Of a DNA stretch of 64,000 nt, positions 1-11,200 are shown piece after piece; position 1 is the stretch's first letter; each line of letters begins with the position of its first letter. The notes below the pieces were generated by a model. The model was given only the letters and a program-made list of their open reading frames with translations. It made no database searches and was not told where the DNA came from. A program made the position numbers and the translations under genes. Origin of the DNA: Begonia masoniana (lineage: Eukaryota; Streptophyta; Magnoliopsida; Cucurbitales; Begoniaceae); contig CM039508.1 of assembly GCA_022432975.1 (NCBI GenBank), forward strand, positions 27,146,788 through 27,210,787, in the 5' to 3' direction.

Positions 1-8
1 TTGAAAGG

Positions 9-266
9 GTGAGATCCTTGCTTTCGCAGTCACAGTTGCCGAGGTCCTTTTGGGGTGAAGCCTTGAGTACAGTGGTTCATGTTTTGATTCTCACACCAGG
101 TGTTTCGTTGGGTTTCAAAGTTTCTGATAAGATGTGGTCTGGAAAAGAAGCTTCTTATAGTCATCTTTGCATTTTTGGGTGCAAGGCCCTTCTTCATATT
201 CTGAAAGACAAGCGGTCGAAGCTCGATGGAAAGATGAGGTCGTGTGTTCATCGGTTATGGTCTTGA
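9..266 (+). pseudogene. Copia integrase, C-terminal fragment
   Basis: The frame reads QLPRSFWGEAL followed by HLCIFGCKA. These are the usual end of the copia integrase core ('LP..FWGEAL') and the start of its C-terminal GKGYDR-like region ('L..FGC.A'). The integrase would insert the cDNA into the host chromosome. Only the C-terminal part is in the window; the DDE core lies to the left. The reading breaks near 266 and the next piece continues in another frame, so this is a relic. Confidence 0.75.
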
Positions 267-371
267 TGAGTTTGGCTACAAGTTCTATGATCCGGTGCAG
301 AAAAAACTTGTCAGAAGCCGAGATGCAGTGTTCGTGGAAGACCAAGGCATCAATGACATCAATAAAAGGAA

Positions 372-641
372 ATGGCATATAGGTACAATAATGATTTGAT
401 CAATTTTGATCAAATTTCTACACCTATAGAGCATTCCAGGGGAGCAGAACTAGAGCATGATATCCGTTCCGCAAATGGCAAAGTTTCCACTGTTGATAAT
501 GTTAAACCGACTGAGCAAGTCGAAGAAGAGGTTCAAGAGTTTCCAGACGAACCTCCTTTGAGAAAATCCACTAGACAGCGGCGTCCTTTGACAAGATTCA
601 CTTCAGATGAGTATGTGATACTCACAGATGCCGAAAGCTAG
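372..641 (+). pseudogene. Copia integrase-to-RT linker
   Basis: An 89-residue open frame ending in LRKSTRQRRPLTRFTSDEYV. A basic 'R.S.R.R.P..R....EYV' stretch just before the RT domain is typical of the acidic/basic linker between integrase and reverse transcriptase in plant copia polyproteins. No catalytic motif is expected here. It stops 30 bp before the RT frame, so the polyprotein is broken. Confidence 0.65.
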
Positions 642-670
642 ACACTTACCAAGAGGCCACTTTCGTTAAT

Positions 671-1608
671 GTGAAGAAAGAGTGGTTGAAAGCCATGGAA
701 GAGGAGATGCAGTCTCTTCACGAGAACTACACTTATTACTTGGTGAAATTATCGCAAGGCAAGAAAATTCTAAAAAACAAATGGGTCTACAGGTTGAAGA
801 CCAAAAATGCAAGCTCACAGCCAAGGTACAAGGTTTGGTTAGTTGTGAAGGGGTACGGTAAAAAGAAGGGAATTGACTTTGAATAAATATTTTCACCGGT
901 GGTGAAGATGTCCTCGATCCAAGTTGCTCTTGGTTTAGCAGTGCGCTTGAACCTAGAGATTGAGCAACTTGATGTGAAAACTGCGTTCTCCATGGTGACT
1001 TGGAGGAAATGATCTATATGGAGCAGCCCTAGGGATTCAAAGTCAGAGGAAATGAGCAACTTGTGTGCAAGTTGAAGAAGAGCTTGTATGGCCTCAAACA
1101 AGCTGTACGATAGTGGTACAAAAGTTTGAATCGTTCATGGTGAGTCAAGAGTACAACCAGACATCGTCAGACCATTGTATGTTTATCAAGAGGTACTCTA
1201 ATGATGACTTCATTATTCTCCTTTTGTATGTTGACGATATATTTATCATAGGCCATGATACTAGCAAGACTATTAAGTTGAAGGGAGAGTTGAGCAAGTC
1301 TTTTTACGATGAAAGACTTGGGTGCGGCAAAGAAGATACTTGGTATGAAGATCTCTCGTGATAGGAAGAATGAGAAACTATATTTGTCTCAGGAAGACTA
1401 CATTGAGAAGGTACTTGGAAAGTTCAACATGAGCAAGGCCAAAGTTGTGCATTCTCCACTTGTAGGCCACTTCAAGCTCAAATTGGAGCAATGTCTTACA
1501 AGTGAGAAAGACAAAACAGACATGAGTCGAGTTCCTTGTGCGTCTGCAGATGGCAGTTTGATGTACGTCATGGTTTGCACTCGACCCGATATTGCTGATT
1601 TAGTTTGA
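671..1608 (+). pseudogene. Copia reverse transcriptase, frameshifted
   Basis: Starts with EWLKAMEEEMQSLHENYTY and KNKWVYRLK, the usual copia RT N-terminus. It continues through VKMSSIQVALGLAVRLNLE and KKSLYGLKQA to the polymerase site LLYVDDIFIIG (YVDD codons at 1227-1238, intact) and ends with SLMYVMVCTRPDIA. The pieces lie in different frames (671-886, about 887-1110, 1065-1361, 1309-1608) and stops follow GIDFE and TWRK. The active site survives but the protein cannot be made. Confidence 0.88.
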
Positions 1609-1801
1609 GTAGTCAGTCGGTTCCTCTCCAATCTTGGCAAAGAACACTAGGAAGTGGTGAAGTGGATACTCAGACCGAGGTATTTCCAAATTGTGTTTGT
1701 GTTTTGGTAGCAATGATTCTATTCAAGTTGGGTATACCGATTCAGATATAGCTGGTAACATTGATTCAAGGAGGTCCGTTTAAGGATTCTTGATGACTTT
1801 T
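1609..1801 (+). pseudogene. Copia RNase H, N-terminal half (interrupted)
   Basis: Decayed reading of VSRFLSN.GKEH, VKWILR and then YTDSDIAGNIDS, matching the copia RNase H start where the first catalytic Asp sits in 'YTDAD.AG'. The coding sense runs to ...FLMTF at 1801 and continues in frame at 11201 (AREAVSWQSKL) after Tekay-1. So the insertion split one RNase H domain. Confidence 0.8.
1797..1801. repeat. Target-site duplication of Tekay-1, left copy
   Basis: CTTTT directly before the LTR start TGTAACG; the same five bases follow the right LTR at 11196-11200. Five-base duplications are normal for Ty3/gypsy integration. Confidence 0.95.
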
Positions 1802-4164
1802 TGTAACGACCCTTACACTATTCCCTTATTTTCCCATATTTTTTTTCTTTTTGTAAACTTCGTATCATTTGAGGGGAATTTAAATCGTAGACCAAACTGT
1901 TAAAACCGTTCAAAAATTATTCTTAAAACCATTTAAACAAAACTTAAAACAATTGAAATAAAACTAATAAAAACAATCGGCTAACAAATGGAGGGCATAA
2001 GGGACAATTGTCCCGAAAACTATAGGGGCGATCGATCGCCCAAAACTGGCGATCGATCACCAATCACAAAAATATGAGGGGCGATCGATCGCCCAAAACT
2101 GGCGATCGATCGCCCATTGGCGATCACCATTTTCCCAAGTGATCGCCTTCTCCAGCGATATTCGGCACACGCTTTGGAATTTCTTCCAGAGCATGACCAA
2201 GAGGGGCGATCGATCGTCCTCCCTGGCGATCGATCGCCAAGTCCTCTGGAATCCGAAATTCCAGAGGACTTGCATCCCTCTCCTTTCTTCATTTCTACCC
2301 CTGCATATATACATATACTTAACACCCAATTTCACAATTTCATTAACACAACTCTACCTACCTCACAATCACACATTTCAACATCAATCTCACGACACTC
2401 GCACATCCTCCGTAATCTTACCCAAAACCGACTTGAGACATATTTTAAACGTGGTAAAATCTTATGAAAACAAACTGCATGGATATGTTTAAAAACCGAA
2501 CACATCCCTATAAAGTAAAATTACCAAGCAGTTACAAAACAAGTTTCCAAAACGTTTAAAAACTTCAAACATAAACCTATCAACTAGTCCAGATCCAAAC
2601 ATCTTATAATGTTCTATCTGTACAAATATTTTACCTAAACATTTTCTATCCAAAATAACCCAAGATATCTACATACGTCCCCACGGGTCAAAATTACGCA
2701 CCGACTGCCAGCGCACTCTCACGGGCCATTCTTCCTCAACGTGCTCATACTTCAGGCGGAGGGACGTCTTCCTCACCTGTCTCAAAGTCACCTACACCAT
2801 AGAATTAAACATGTGAGCTAGAGGCTCAGTAAATCTAACTGAATGCACGTGAATGCTAATGCTATGCATGTACAGTTCATAAATCATGCGTCCTACCTTT
2901 TCGCTATTCATTTCATTTATGTCACCTGGGCTTCTCTATCACTAGATAGGAGCGGCACATCCGACGATTAGATAGCCCCTCCTATCTAACCGGGGGGAAA
3001 ACATGCTTCATCCGACAGCCATGTTTGAACCACCGCCACCGACGTGACCATCATTACATTCATTTACCTTTTCGTTATCGTTTTCCTTTTTATGAAAATA
3101 TGCATAAAATCTCATTTTCATGCCGTTTGAATACAATGATGCGTGAACAAATATTATGCCATGAGCGAAATAGAAACATACAAACAATAAACTAAACAAT
3201 TAACAACCTAACCAAACCTAAAACTAACTACCCGTTCTAATTACCCAACACAACAAATATCTCTAATTCCTCGATCGACATAGTCTTATGGTGTAGGCCA
3301 ATCGACCAAACAAATCACAGAGACTTACCTCGCGTCCGTTGAAATTCAAGCTCCGTCCATGAGTGTTGTTCACCTAAGGCAATACACAACATTTGTCATT
3401 TAAACCAATTCTAAACTATCGAGTTTAGAAAATTGCAAACTCCTAGCTAAAGAAAATCTCCAAAACTCTAAAACACCTTATTGAGGCATTTTATCAAGCA
3501 ACTCGTGCTCGTAAATTTCCAAACCTCCATTAATGGAGTTTTTAAATTCTCCAACCACCAAACTTCTCAACCACCTCATTTAAACTATCAAACTTTCACC
3601 AATAATCATAAATACAGCCATTTGAGCTATAAATATGGTAAACCTATCGATTTCAAACTCTATTTCACGTTTTCAACAAAAACCTTAACGAAACCCTAAT
3701 CCGTTTAACCCTAGAAATCAAAATCTAACACTCCAAAAGCTTAGAGCCTTACCTAGGGAGCAAAAATGACAGAGAAACGTGGAGAGTCACCAGAGTTTGG
3801 AGGGACGTCGGCCGGCGTTCGAAGGAAATCGCCGTTGAGAGGGTGAAGTCGTCGATGAGGGTTGAGAGAAAAGGGGAAAATCGTGTGAAGTGAAGAAGAA
3901 TAAAGGAATTTGTAATTATTTAACAAAATTAGTTTGTTCAATTACCAAATTTCCCCTTCCATAATTCACTATTTGTTTCTCCACTGATCTCGTTATTTAA
4001 TTAACGATCCGTTTTTTCCAAATTTTCATATTTCACCATAAATTCCAATTTATTATTACGGCTTCGTTAAAACTTTTTGTTCGCAAAACGGACTTAATTT
4101 GAGGTATTTACAAAAATATTGTTTATATTGGAATAATTCAAATCCCGTAAAGCCAGGTGTTACA
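1802..4164 (-). repeat. Tekay-1 3' LTR
   Basis: Runs from TGTAACGACC to GGTGTTACA on the plus strand, near-identical by eye to 8828-11195. Because the element is on the minus strand, the left edge is the LTR 3' end. Open frames inside (for example 2117-2467 and 3481-3699) recur in the other LTR and have no recognisable product. Confidence 0.95.
2028..2246. repeat. Cluster of GGCGATCGATCGCC palindromes in the 3' LTR
   Basis: The 14-base perfect palindrome GGCGATCGATCGCC, or a one-base variant, occurs about six times within some 220 bp, usually in pairs separated by a short A-rich spacer such as CAAAACT. The other LTR carries the same cluster at 9056-9272. Confidence 0.9.
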
Positions 4165-4203
4165 TTCCATCCACCTTATTTAAATTTTATCCTCAAAATT
4201 TGA
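4165..4203 (-). other. Tekay-1 3' untranslated end and polypurine tract
   Basis: Between the end of the chromodomain frame and the 3' LTR. On the minus strand it reads a purine-rich stretch (GAGGATAAAATTTAAATAAG) followed by GGTGGATGGAA touching the LTR, where the plus-strand primer would be expected. Confidence 0.5.
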
Positions 4204-4763
4204 TTACACAAATAGTTCAGGATACTTTAACATCATATCCTGCTGCTTCTCCCAAGTAGCCTCCTCTACATCATGGTTCCTCCACAAAACCTTTACCAGA
4301 GGAATTTCCTTATTGCACAATACCTTGATAGAAGACTCTAGGATTCGTACTAGCCTTTCCTCGTAGGTCAGCGTTGGTTGTACTTCGATCTCCCTTGTTT
4401 CGACGACGTGTGACGGGTCACGCACGCATTTTCTTAGCATGGATACGTGAAATACATCGTGAATACCTTCCATTGATGCCGGGAGCTTCAATTTGTACGC
4501 CATAGTCCCGATCCTCTTCAGAATAGGAAAGGACCCAACAAAACGAACTTGCCTCGCCTTCCAAATCGCATAACGCCTTTAAAGGGAGAAATCTTCAAAT
4601 ACACTTCGTCACCTTCCTTAAACTGTAATTCTCTCCGTCTGGTGTCAGCATAACTTTTTTGGCTGCTTTGTGCAATCTCTATACGTTGTCTGATAACAGA
4701 GATCTTCTCCGCTGTTTCCTGTAAAATGTCTTGGCCAACTATGCTAGCCTCGCCTACCTCATC
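4204..4763 (-). pseudogene. Tekay-1 integrase C-terminus with chromodomain
   Basis: The open part at 4204-4503 reads MAYKLKLPASMEGIHDVFHV, then VLWRNHDVEEATWE, the chromodomain core of Tekay integrases. In known family members this domain helps to target integration to heterochromatin. Upstream (4504-4763) the [14 protein letters not shown] and 'ADTRRREL' segments are readable, but with frame changes and stops. Confidence 0.85.
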
Positions 4764-5273
4764 CTAATATAGCGGAGACCTGCATTTTCGACCATATAAC
4801 GCCTCATACGGAGCCATGCCAATAGTAGACTGGAAGCTGTTGTTGTATGAAAAATCAATCAAGGGCAAATACTGGCTCCACGAGCCCTGAAACTCTAGCA
4901 CGCAAGCTCTAAGCATATCCTCAAGAATCTGATTCGTTCTTTCTGTCTGCCCATCAGTCTTAGGATGAAATGCCGTGCTAAAATTCAACTGAGTTCCCAT
5001 GGCCTTATGTAAACTATTCCAGAACTTTGAAGTAAATCTGGCATCTCTATCAGAAACAATTGAGATGGGCACTCCGTGTAGCCTAACGATCTCCTGCACA
5101 TACAGCTCGGCGAGCTGATCCATAGAATAGGTCATTTTCACTTGCAGGAAATAGGCCGTCTTTGTCAAACGGTCCACTATCACCCAAATACCATCGTGCC
5201 CCTTTGTCGTTCTCGGGAGTCCAACTATAAAATCCGTGGAGATTTGCTCCCATTTCCACTCTGGAATAGGCAA
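4764..5273 (-). pseudogene. Tekay-1 integrase catalytic core
   Basis: 169 residues beginning [18 protein letters not shown] and ending [14 protein letters not shown]. The DDE triad is readable: Asp in STDFIVGLP, Asp in IVSDRDARFTS, and Glu in the TDGQTERTNQILED region. The core joins cDNA ends to target DNA. It overlaps the previous frame (RNase H to zinc-binding domain) at 5225-5273, which shows a frameshift between the two. Confidence 0.9.
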
Positions 5274-5905
5274 TGGCTGTAGGTTCCGGCTGGCCTTTGA
5301 TGCTCTGCCTTAACCTGTTTGCAAATCAGGCAGGTTTCTACGTACCTGGCAATCTCTCTCTTCATGTTTGGCCACCAAAAATATTGTCTCAAGTCTCTAT
5401 ACATTTTGGTGCTCCCCGGATGCACTGAGTATGCCGAGGAGTGTGCCTCAGTTAAGATCGCCCTTTTTAGCTCATCGTTGCTAGGCACGTACCACCTATA
5501 CATAAACTTCAATACTCCATCATCTGTCAGGTTGAAGTCAGACAAACCTTCAGATGTCATACTGATTCGATGTCTTTCACACTCCAAATCATTCTGTTGA
5601 GCTTCTCGAATTCTATCCAAAATCGTCGGCCTAAGAGAAATGTTAGTGAGCATACTGGACAATTCTGCCACAATCTCAACATCGAACTTCTCAATCTCAG
5701 ACCTTAGCATTACCGACATCGATGCAAGTGAAGGTTGACTCGTAGTAGGCATTCGGCTGAAGGCATCAGCGACTTTGTTTGCCTTCTCTGGGTGGTATTT
5801 AATTTCAAAGTCATAATCTTTAACGAACTCTAACCACCTTCTCGGTCGCATATTAAGTTCTTTTTGCGTAAACAAATACTTTAAGCTCTTGGGATCTGAG
5901 AACAC
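5225..5905 (-). pseudogene. Tekay-1 RNase H C-terminus and integrase zinc-binding domain
   Basis: Starts in [19 protein letters not shown] (RNase H end) and runs through [19 protein letters not shown] and ADAFSRM to the H2C2 domain. The zinc ligands are visible as the two His of [11 protein letters not shown] and the two Cys of CLICKQ. The frame shifts after HQRPAG, so the link to the integrase core is lost. Confidence 0.88.
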
Positions 5906-5906
5906 C

Positions 5907-6215
5907 TCACACTGCTGCCCGTACAGATAGTGTCTTCAGATTTTTAACGCAAAAATAAACCGCCACAAGCTCAAGATCGTGTGTCGGATAGTTTTGCTCA
6001 TATGGCTTCAACTGCCGAGAAGCATAAGCAATGACCCTGCCTTCCTGCATCAATACACATCCCAGTCTGATTCTCGAGGCGCCACAGTAAATACTGAACT
6101 TATCCCCCTCAACTAGCAGTGTCAGAACTGGAGCTGTAGTCAATCTTTGTTTCAACTCCACAAAGCTCTTTTCACAAGCAGGCGACCATACAAACTTTTC
6201 ATTATTTCTTGTCAA
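5907..6215 (-). pseudogene. Tekay-1 RNase H, N-terminal half
   Basis: Reads [20 protein letters not shown], then [18 protein letters not shown], then [19 protein letters not shown]. The first catalytic Asp, normally in 'YCDAS', is Gly here (codon near 6080-6090). This would abolish removal of RNA from the RNA:DNA hybrid. A frameshift follows HDLELVAV. Confidence 0.9.
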
Positions 6216-6232
6216 TTGGGATAGAGGGACTG

Positions 6233-6862
6233 CTATCTTTGAAAATCCCTCAATGAATTTCCTGCAATATCCAATCCGAGAAATCCACGTACCTCCCGCA
6301 CATTTTTAGGCTGTGGCCAATCCTTGACAACTTCAATCTTTGTCGGATCCACCGAAATTCCCTCCTGAGATATGATATGGCCTAGAAAATAAATCCGATC
6401 AAGCCAAAACTCGCACTTAGAGAACTTCGGATACAATTGATGTTGGCTCAGAACCTTCAGAACAATTTGCAAATGCTCCTCGTGCTCTTCCTTTGTCTTC
6501 GAATAGATCAAGATGACATCAATGAAGACGATGACAAACTTGTCTAAATACTCCTTAAAAACGCAGTTCATCAAATCCATAAAAGCTGCAGGAGCATTCG
6601 TAAGTTCAAAAGACATCACGAGAAATTCGTAATGCCCGTATCGTGTTCGGAAGGCCGTTTTCTAAACATCTTCCATACGGACCTTCAACTGATAATAGCC
6701 CAAGTGTAGATTTATCCTCAAAAATACTCGGGCACCCTGTAGTTGATCAAACAGGTCGTCAATCCGAGGCAGTGGATACTTATTCTTCACTGTTAGCTTA
6801 TTTAACTCTTTGTAATCAACGCACATTCTGAGAGTTCCGTCTTTTTTCTTCACGAACAGCAC
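6233..6862 (-). pseudogene. Tekay-1 reverse transcriptase core
   Basis: Two pieces: 6662-6862 ([20 protein letters not shown], then [20 protein letters not shown]) and 6233-6619 ([16 protein letters not shown] to the thumb). They are separated by a stop near 6660. The polymerase box reads [10 protein letters not shown] instead of VFIDDILIYS, so the second active-site Asp is Val (about 6515-6523). The enzyme would be inactive even if the frames were whole. Confidence 0.92.
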
Positions 6863-7128
6863 TGGCGCACCCAGGGAGAAAAGCTGGGTCGGATAAACCC
6901 CTTGTCTAACAACTTCTCTAACTGAGACTTCAGTTCTTTTAATTTAGCAGGCGCCAGTCTGTAAGGATTCTTTGATACCGGCGCAGAGCCTAGATACACA
7001 TCAATCACAAACTCGATCTCTCTGTCCAGCGGTAATCCGGGAAGATCGTCAAGAAAGATCTCAGAGAAATCTCTAACTACTAGAAGGTCCTCTAGTTTTA
7101 CCTCGCTGAGTAACCGAGTATCGATCAC
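6850..7128 (-). pseudogene. Tekay-1 protease-to-RT linker and RT N-terminus
   Basis: Reads [20 protein letters not shown], then [27 protein letters not shown] and [10 protein letters not shown]. This is the conserved entry to gypsy RT. It shifts frame at SPW, 12 bp inside the next piece. No separate function is implied. Confidence 0.88.
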
Positions 7129-7161
7129 GGTAGCCAGATAAACCGAGCATTCGCCCTTAAA

Positions 7162-7790
7162 CTACTCTTGAACCTTCATAGAATAAGAAATAGGCGACCC
7201 ATTTGACCTATTCAGTGCCTGATATGAGAACTCGTCCTTATTCGGAGGCCGAAAAGTTACCAACCCGGATCGACAGTCAATGGTGGCGTAGTGACGTGAA
7301 AGCCAATCCATCCCCAGAATTAGATCGTACCGCTCTATGCTCATAACTATCAGGCAAGCATAGAGGGTATTAATCCCTACCGAGACAACGTTGCCTTGGA
7401 AGACACGATCAGACTGCTTAAGAGCTCCCGAAGGCAGCATCACTCTATACTCATACTCAGCCAACTCAGATACTAGCCCCAATCTAATCATGCAAGCAGT
7501 TGAAATGAAGGAGTGCGTAACTCCCGTATCTATCAGAGAAAATACTGGTACACCCATGACTAGAATAGTACCTGATATGACAGATGGCTGTGCCTCGTCG
7601 TCGACATCTCCAGGCTCAATAAATGCGAAGATTCTCGACATAACTCTTCGCTGGTCTCTGCCCTGTTGATTTCTACTTGGCTGATTTCGGTCCAATAACG
7701 GGCAGTTCATAATATAATGGCCAACCTCTCCGCACCTGAAACAGCTGTTGGTACCTAACCGACACTCGCCAAAATGTTCTTTCTGGCACT
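7162..7790 (-). pseudogene. Tekay-1 CCHC zinc knuckle and aspartic protease
   Basis: The minus-strand reading gives a nucleocapsid knuckle CFRCGEVGHYIMNC (C-x2-C-x4-H-x4-C, about 7700-7745), then protease with FSLIDTGVTHSFIS. The protease active Asp (D-T-G) is kept, with Val in place of the usual Ala. The stretch 7162-7710 is one open frame of 182 residues. The protease would cut the Gag-Pol polyprotein in the particle. Confidence 0.88.
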
Positions 7791-8663
7791 TAGGATAAAT
7801 AGGCTTCTGAGTAGCCCCTTGAACTTGCTTCCCTTTGCCCTGATCATTTCCTCCCTCATGAGGACTTTTAACGCCTCTTTGTTGTTGTTGCTGTGGCTGT
7901 TGCCCTCTAGGTTGCCAACCCCGATTCCGTACCTAAGGCTGAATCTCTCGAAAGAAGCCCTTAGCAGGCTCTCTCGGCTTAACACAGGTAAACTCTACAG
8001 CCTCAAAGTCCAGGGCTCTCGCTGCGATGTCTTCGTAGGGCACATCTAGAATGCCAGATACTATGATGTTCTTCTGAATCTCCCTGTTTAGTCCGTCCAT
8101 AAATTGTTGCACCTTGTCTTCATTATCGCTGACTAGGCCCGGTGCAAACCGTGACAAGGATTCGAACTTTCTGATGTACTCCGCAACTGTACTGGTCTGC
8201 TTTAGCTGTATAAACTCAGCTCTCTTTGCCGCCCTCACTATACGGCTGAAGTACTTATCAAAGAACACGGTCTTAAACTGTTCCCACCTCATCAGTGCCA
8301 CGTCCGTCGTCGCTTTAACAGAATCCCACCAAGATCGGGCATCCAATGCCAGGTGGAATGTGATGCACACGACTTTCTTAGCATTGTCCACCTTGGCATA
8401 CGCCAACATATCCTCCATTGTTAGAACCAACTCCTCAGCAATAGAGGGGTCCGTAGATTGTCCGTTGAATATTGGAGGTCTCAGCTTTTGAAATCTTTCA
8501 TGCTATGGTTGTCCGAAATTACTATGTCTCGAGCTCTTTGGTTTTCTCGGTTTACTAGACTTTCAATCTGTTGTACTTGCCGGTCCATATGCTGAGCCTG
8601 ACGGTCAAGCAAATCAGTCAGCCTATCTAAGGCATCGTCTCTGGCGTCTCTACCTCGAACCAT
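7755..8663 (-). pseudogene. Tekay-1 gag (capsid)
   Basis: Three pieces (8481-8663, 7933-8430, 7755-7985) in different frames. The middle piece has the plant retrotransposon-gag signature: ITFHLALDARSWWDSVKATT, MRWEQFKTVFFDKYF, FIQLKQTSTVAEYIRKFESL and RFAPGLV. The N-terminal piece starts MVRGRDARDDALDRLTDLLD and ends in a basic segment. Gag would form the particle shell; it is interrupted twice here. Confidence 0.88.
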
Positions 8664-8813
8664 TTTCTATAACTCCTAAAAAAGTTAAAACAAATAATCC
8701 TAAGAAATCGAATTCAAATAAAGCAATTAAACGTACTTACAGTTGATGAAGGATGTCCGCATAGTAGCTGGGCAATCGTGCAGTCTACAGAACCGTTTTT
8801 AAAACCCGGGGGC

Positions 8814-8824
8814 TTTGATACCAT
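8814..8824 (-). other. Tekay-1 primer-binding site
   Basis: Plus-strand CTTTGATACCA lies four bases from the right LTR start. Read on the minus strand it is TGGTATCAAAG, close to the site complementary to initiator methionine tRNA (TGGTATCAGAGC). It fixes the right LTR as the 5' LTR. Confidence 0.8.
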
Positions 8825-8827
8825 AAC

Positions 8828-11195
8828 TGTAACGACCCTTACACTATTCCCTTATTTTCCCATATTATTTTTTTAAAAACTTCGTATCGTTTGAGTGGAA
8901 TTTAAATCATAGACCAAACTGTTAAAACCGTTCAAAAATTATTCTTAAAACCATCTAAACAAAACTTAAAACAATTGAAATAAAACAATTAAAACTAATA
9001 AAAACAATCGGCTAACAAATGGAGGGCATAAGGGACAATTGTCCCGAAAACAATAGGGGCGATCGATCGCCCAAAATTGACGATCGATCGCCAATCTCAA
9101 AAATATGAGGGGCGATCGATCGCCCAAAACTGGCGATCGATCGCCCATTGGCGATCACCATTTTCCCAAGAGATCGCCTTCTCCAGCGATCATTCGGCAC
9201 ACGCTCTGGAATTTCTTCCAGAGCGTGACCAAGAGGGGCGATCGATCGCCCTACCTGGCGATCGATCGCCAAGTCCTCTGGAATCCGAAATTCCAGAGGA
9301 CTTGCATCCCTCTCCTTTCTTCATTTCTACCCCTTCATATATACATATACTTAACACCCAATTTCACAATTTCATTAACACAACTCTACCTACCTCACAA
9401 TCACACATTTCAACATCAATCTCTCGACACTCGCACATCCTCCGTAATCTTACCCAAAACCGACTCGAGACGTATTTTAAACGTGGTAAAATCTTATGAA
9501 AACAAACTGCATGGATATGTTTAAAAACCGAACACATCCCTATAAAGTAAAATTACCAAGCAGTTACAAAACAAGTCTCCAAAACGTTTAAAAACTTCAA
9601 ACATAAACCTATCAACTAGTCCAGATCCAAACATCCTATAATGTTCTATCTGTACAAATATTTTACCTAAACATTTTCTATCCAAAATAACCCAAAATAC
9701 CTACATACGTCCCCATGGGTCAAAATTACGCACCAACTGCCAGCGCACTCTCAAGTGCCATTCTTCCTCATCGTGTTCATACTTCAGGGGGAGGGACGTC
9801 TTCCTCACCTGTCTCAAAGTCACCTACACCATAGAATTAAACATGTGAGCTAGAGGCTCAGTAAATCTAACTGAATGCACGTGAATGCTAATGCTATGCA
9901 TGTACAATTCATAAATCATGCGTCCTACCTTTTTGCTTTTCATTTCATTTACGTCACCGGGGCTTCTCTCTCACTAGAAAGGAGTGGCACATCCGACGAT
10001 TGGATAGCCCCTCCTATCTAACCGGGGAGAAAACATGCTTCATCCGACAGCCATGTCTGAACCACCGCCACCGACGTGACCATCATTACATTCATTTAAT
10101 TTTTCGTTATCGTTTTCCTTTTTATGAAAATATGCATAAAATCTCATTTTCATGCCGTTTGAAAACAATGATGCGTGAACAAATATTATGCCATGAACGA
10201 AATAGAAACATACAAACAATAAACTAAACAATTAACAACCTAACCAAATCTAAAACTAACTACCCGTTCTAATTACCCAACACAACAAACATCTCCAATT
10301 CCTCGATCGACATAGTCTTATGGTGTTGGCCAATCGACCAAACAAATCACAGAGACTTACCTCACGTCCGTTGAAATTCAAGCTCCGTCCACGAGCGTTG
10401 TTCACCTAAGGCAATACACAACATTTGTCATTTAAACCAAATCTAAACTATCAAGCATAGAAAATTACAAACTCCTAGCTAAAGAAAATCTCCTAAACTC
10501 TAAAACACCTCATTGAGGCATTTTATCAAGCAACTCGTGCTCGTAAATTTCCAAACCTCCATTAATGGAGTTTTTAAATTCTCCAACCACCAAACTTCTC
10601 AACCACCTCATTTAAACTATCAAACTTTCACCAATAATCATAAATACAGCCATTTGAGCTATAAATACGGTAAACCTATCGATTTCAAACTCTATTTCAC
10701 GTTTTCAACAAAAACCTTAACGAAACCCTAATCCGTTTAACCCTAGAAATCAAAATCTAACACTCCAAAAGCTTAGAGCCTTACCTAGGGAGAGAAAATG
10801 ACAGAGAAACGTGGAGAGTCACCGGAGTTCGAGGGACGTCGGCCGGCGTTTGAAGGAAATCGCCGTTGAGAGGGTGAAGTCGTCGATGAGGGTTGAGAGA
10901 AAAGCAGAAAATCGTGTGAAGTGAAGAAGAATAAAGGAATTTGTAATTATTTAACAAAATTGGTTTGTTCAATTACCAGATTGCCCCTTCCATAATTCAC
11001 TATTTGTTTCTCCACTGATCTCGTTATTTAATTAACGATCCGTTTTCTCCAAATTTTCATATTTCACCATAAATTTCAATTTATTATTACGGCTTCGTTA
11101 AAACTTTCTGTTCACAAAACAGACTTAATTTGACGTATTTACAAAAATACTATTTATATTGGAATAATTCAAATCCCGTAAAGCCGGGTGTTACA
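8828..11195 (-). repeat. Tekay-1 5' LTR
   Basis: 2,368 bp, TGTAACGACC to GGTGTTACA on the plus strand. It pairs with 1802-4164, differing by scattered substitutions and short indels by eye, including the palindrome cluster at 9056-9272. It would hold the promoter; its sense strand is minus. Confidence 0.95.
9056..9272. repeat. Cluster of GGCGATCGATCGCC palindromes in the 5' LTR
   Basis: Same array as at 2028-2246, with small differences: here one site reads GACGATCGATCGCC and another is restored to the perfect palindrome. This shows independent base changes after insertion. Confidence 0.9.
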
Positions 11196-11200
11196 CTTTT
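11196..11200. repeat. Target-site duplication of Tekay-1, right copy
   Basis: CTTTT after ...GTGTTACA, matching 1797-1801. Confidence 0.95.

Larger units (their letters stand above)
1..1801 (+). mobile_element. Copia-1, internal region (left part of split Ty1/copia element)
   Basis: Degenerate Ty1/copia polyprotein in the copia order integrase, reverse transcriptase, RNase H. It enters from the left edge of the window and stops exactly at 1801, where Tekay-1 is inserted; reading resumes at 11201 and ends in a 3' LTR near 12148. Frames change and stops occur several times, so the element is dead. The domain order is seen; assignment to a Tork-like clade is an inference from the RNase H and linker wording. 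Confidence 0.9.
1802..11195 (-). mobile_element. Tekay-1: full-length Ty3/gypsy Tekay-type element
   Basis: 9.39 kb element on the minus strand: two LTRs of about 2.36 kb (TG...CA), primer site beside the right LTR, gag, CCHC knuckle, protease, RT, RNase H, integrase and chromodomain in that order, bounded by CTTTT duplications. The chromodomain at the end of integrase and RT wording such as [18 protein letters not shown] fit the Tekay (Del) chromovirus clade. It is broken into about ten reading pieces, with a lost RT aspartate and a lost RNase H aspartate, so it cannot move by itself. Confidence 0.95.

Noticed and set aside
2117..2492. Frames of 116-140 residues in Tekay-1 LTRs (also 9077-9524)
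   Set aside because: They occur in both LTRs in two overlapping frames, are rich in palindrome-derived GDRSP/AIDRQ words, and match no protein family.
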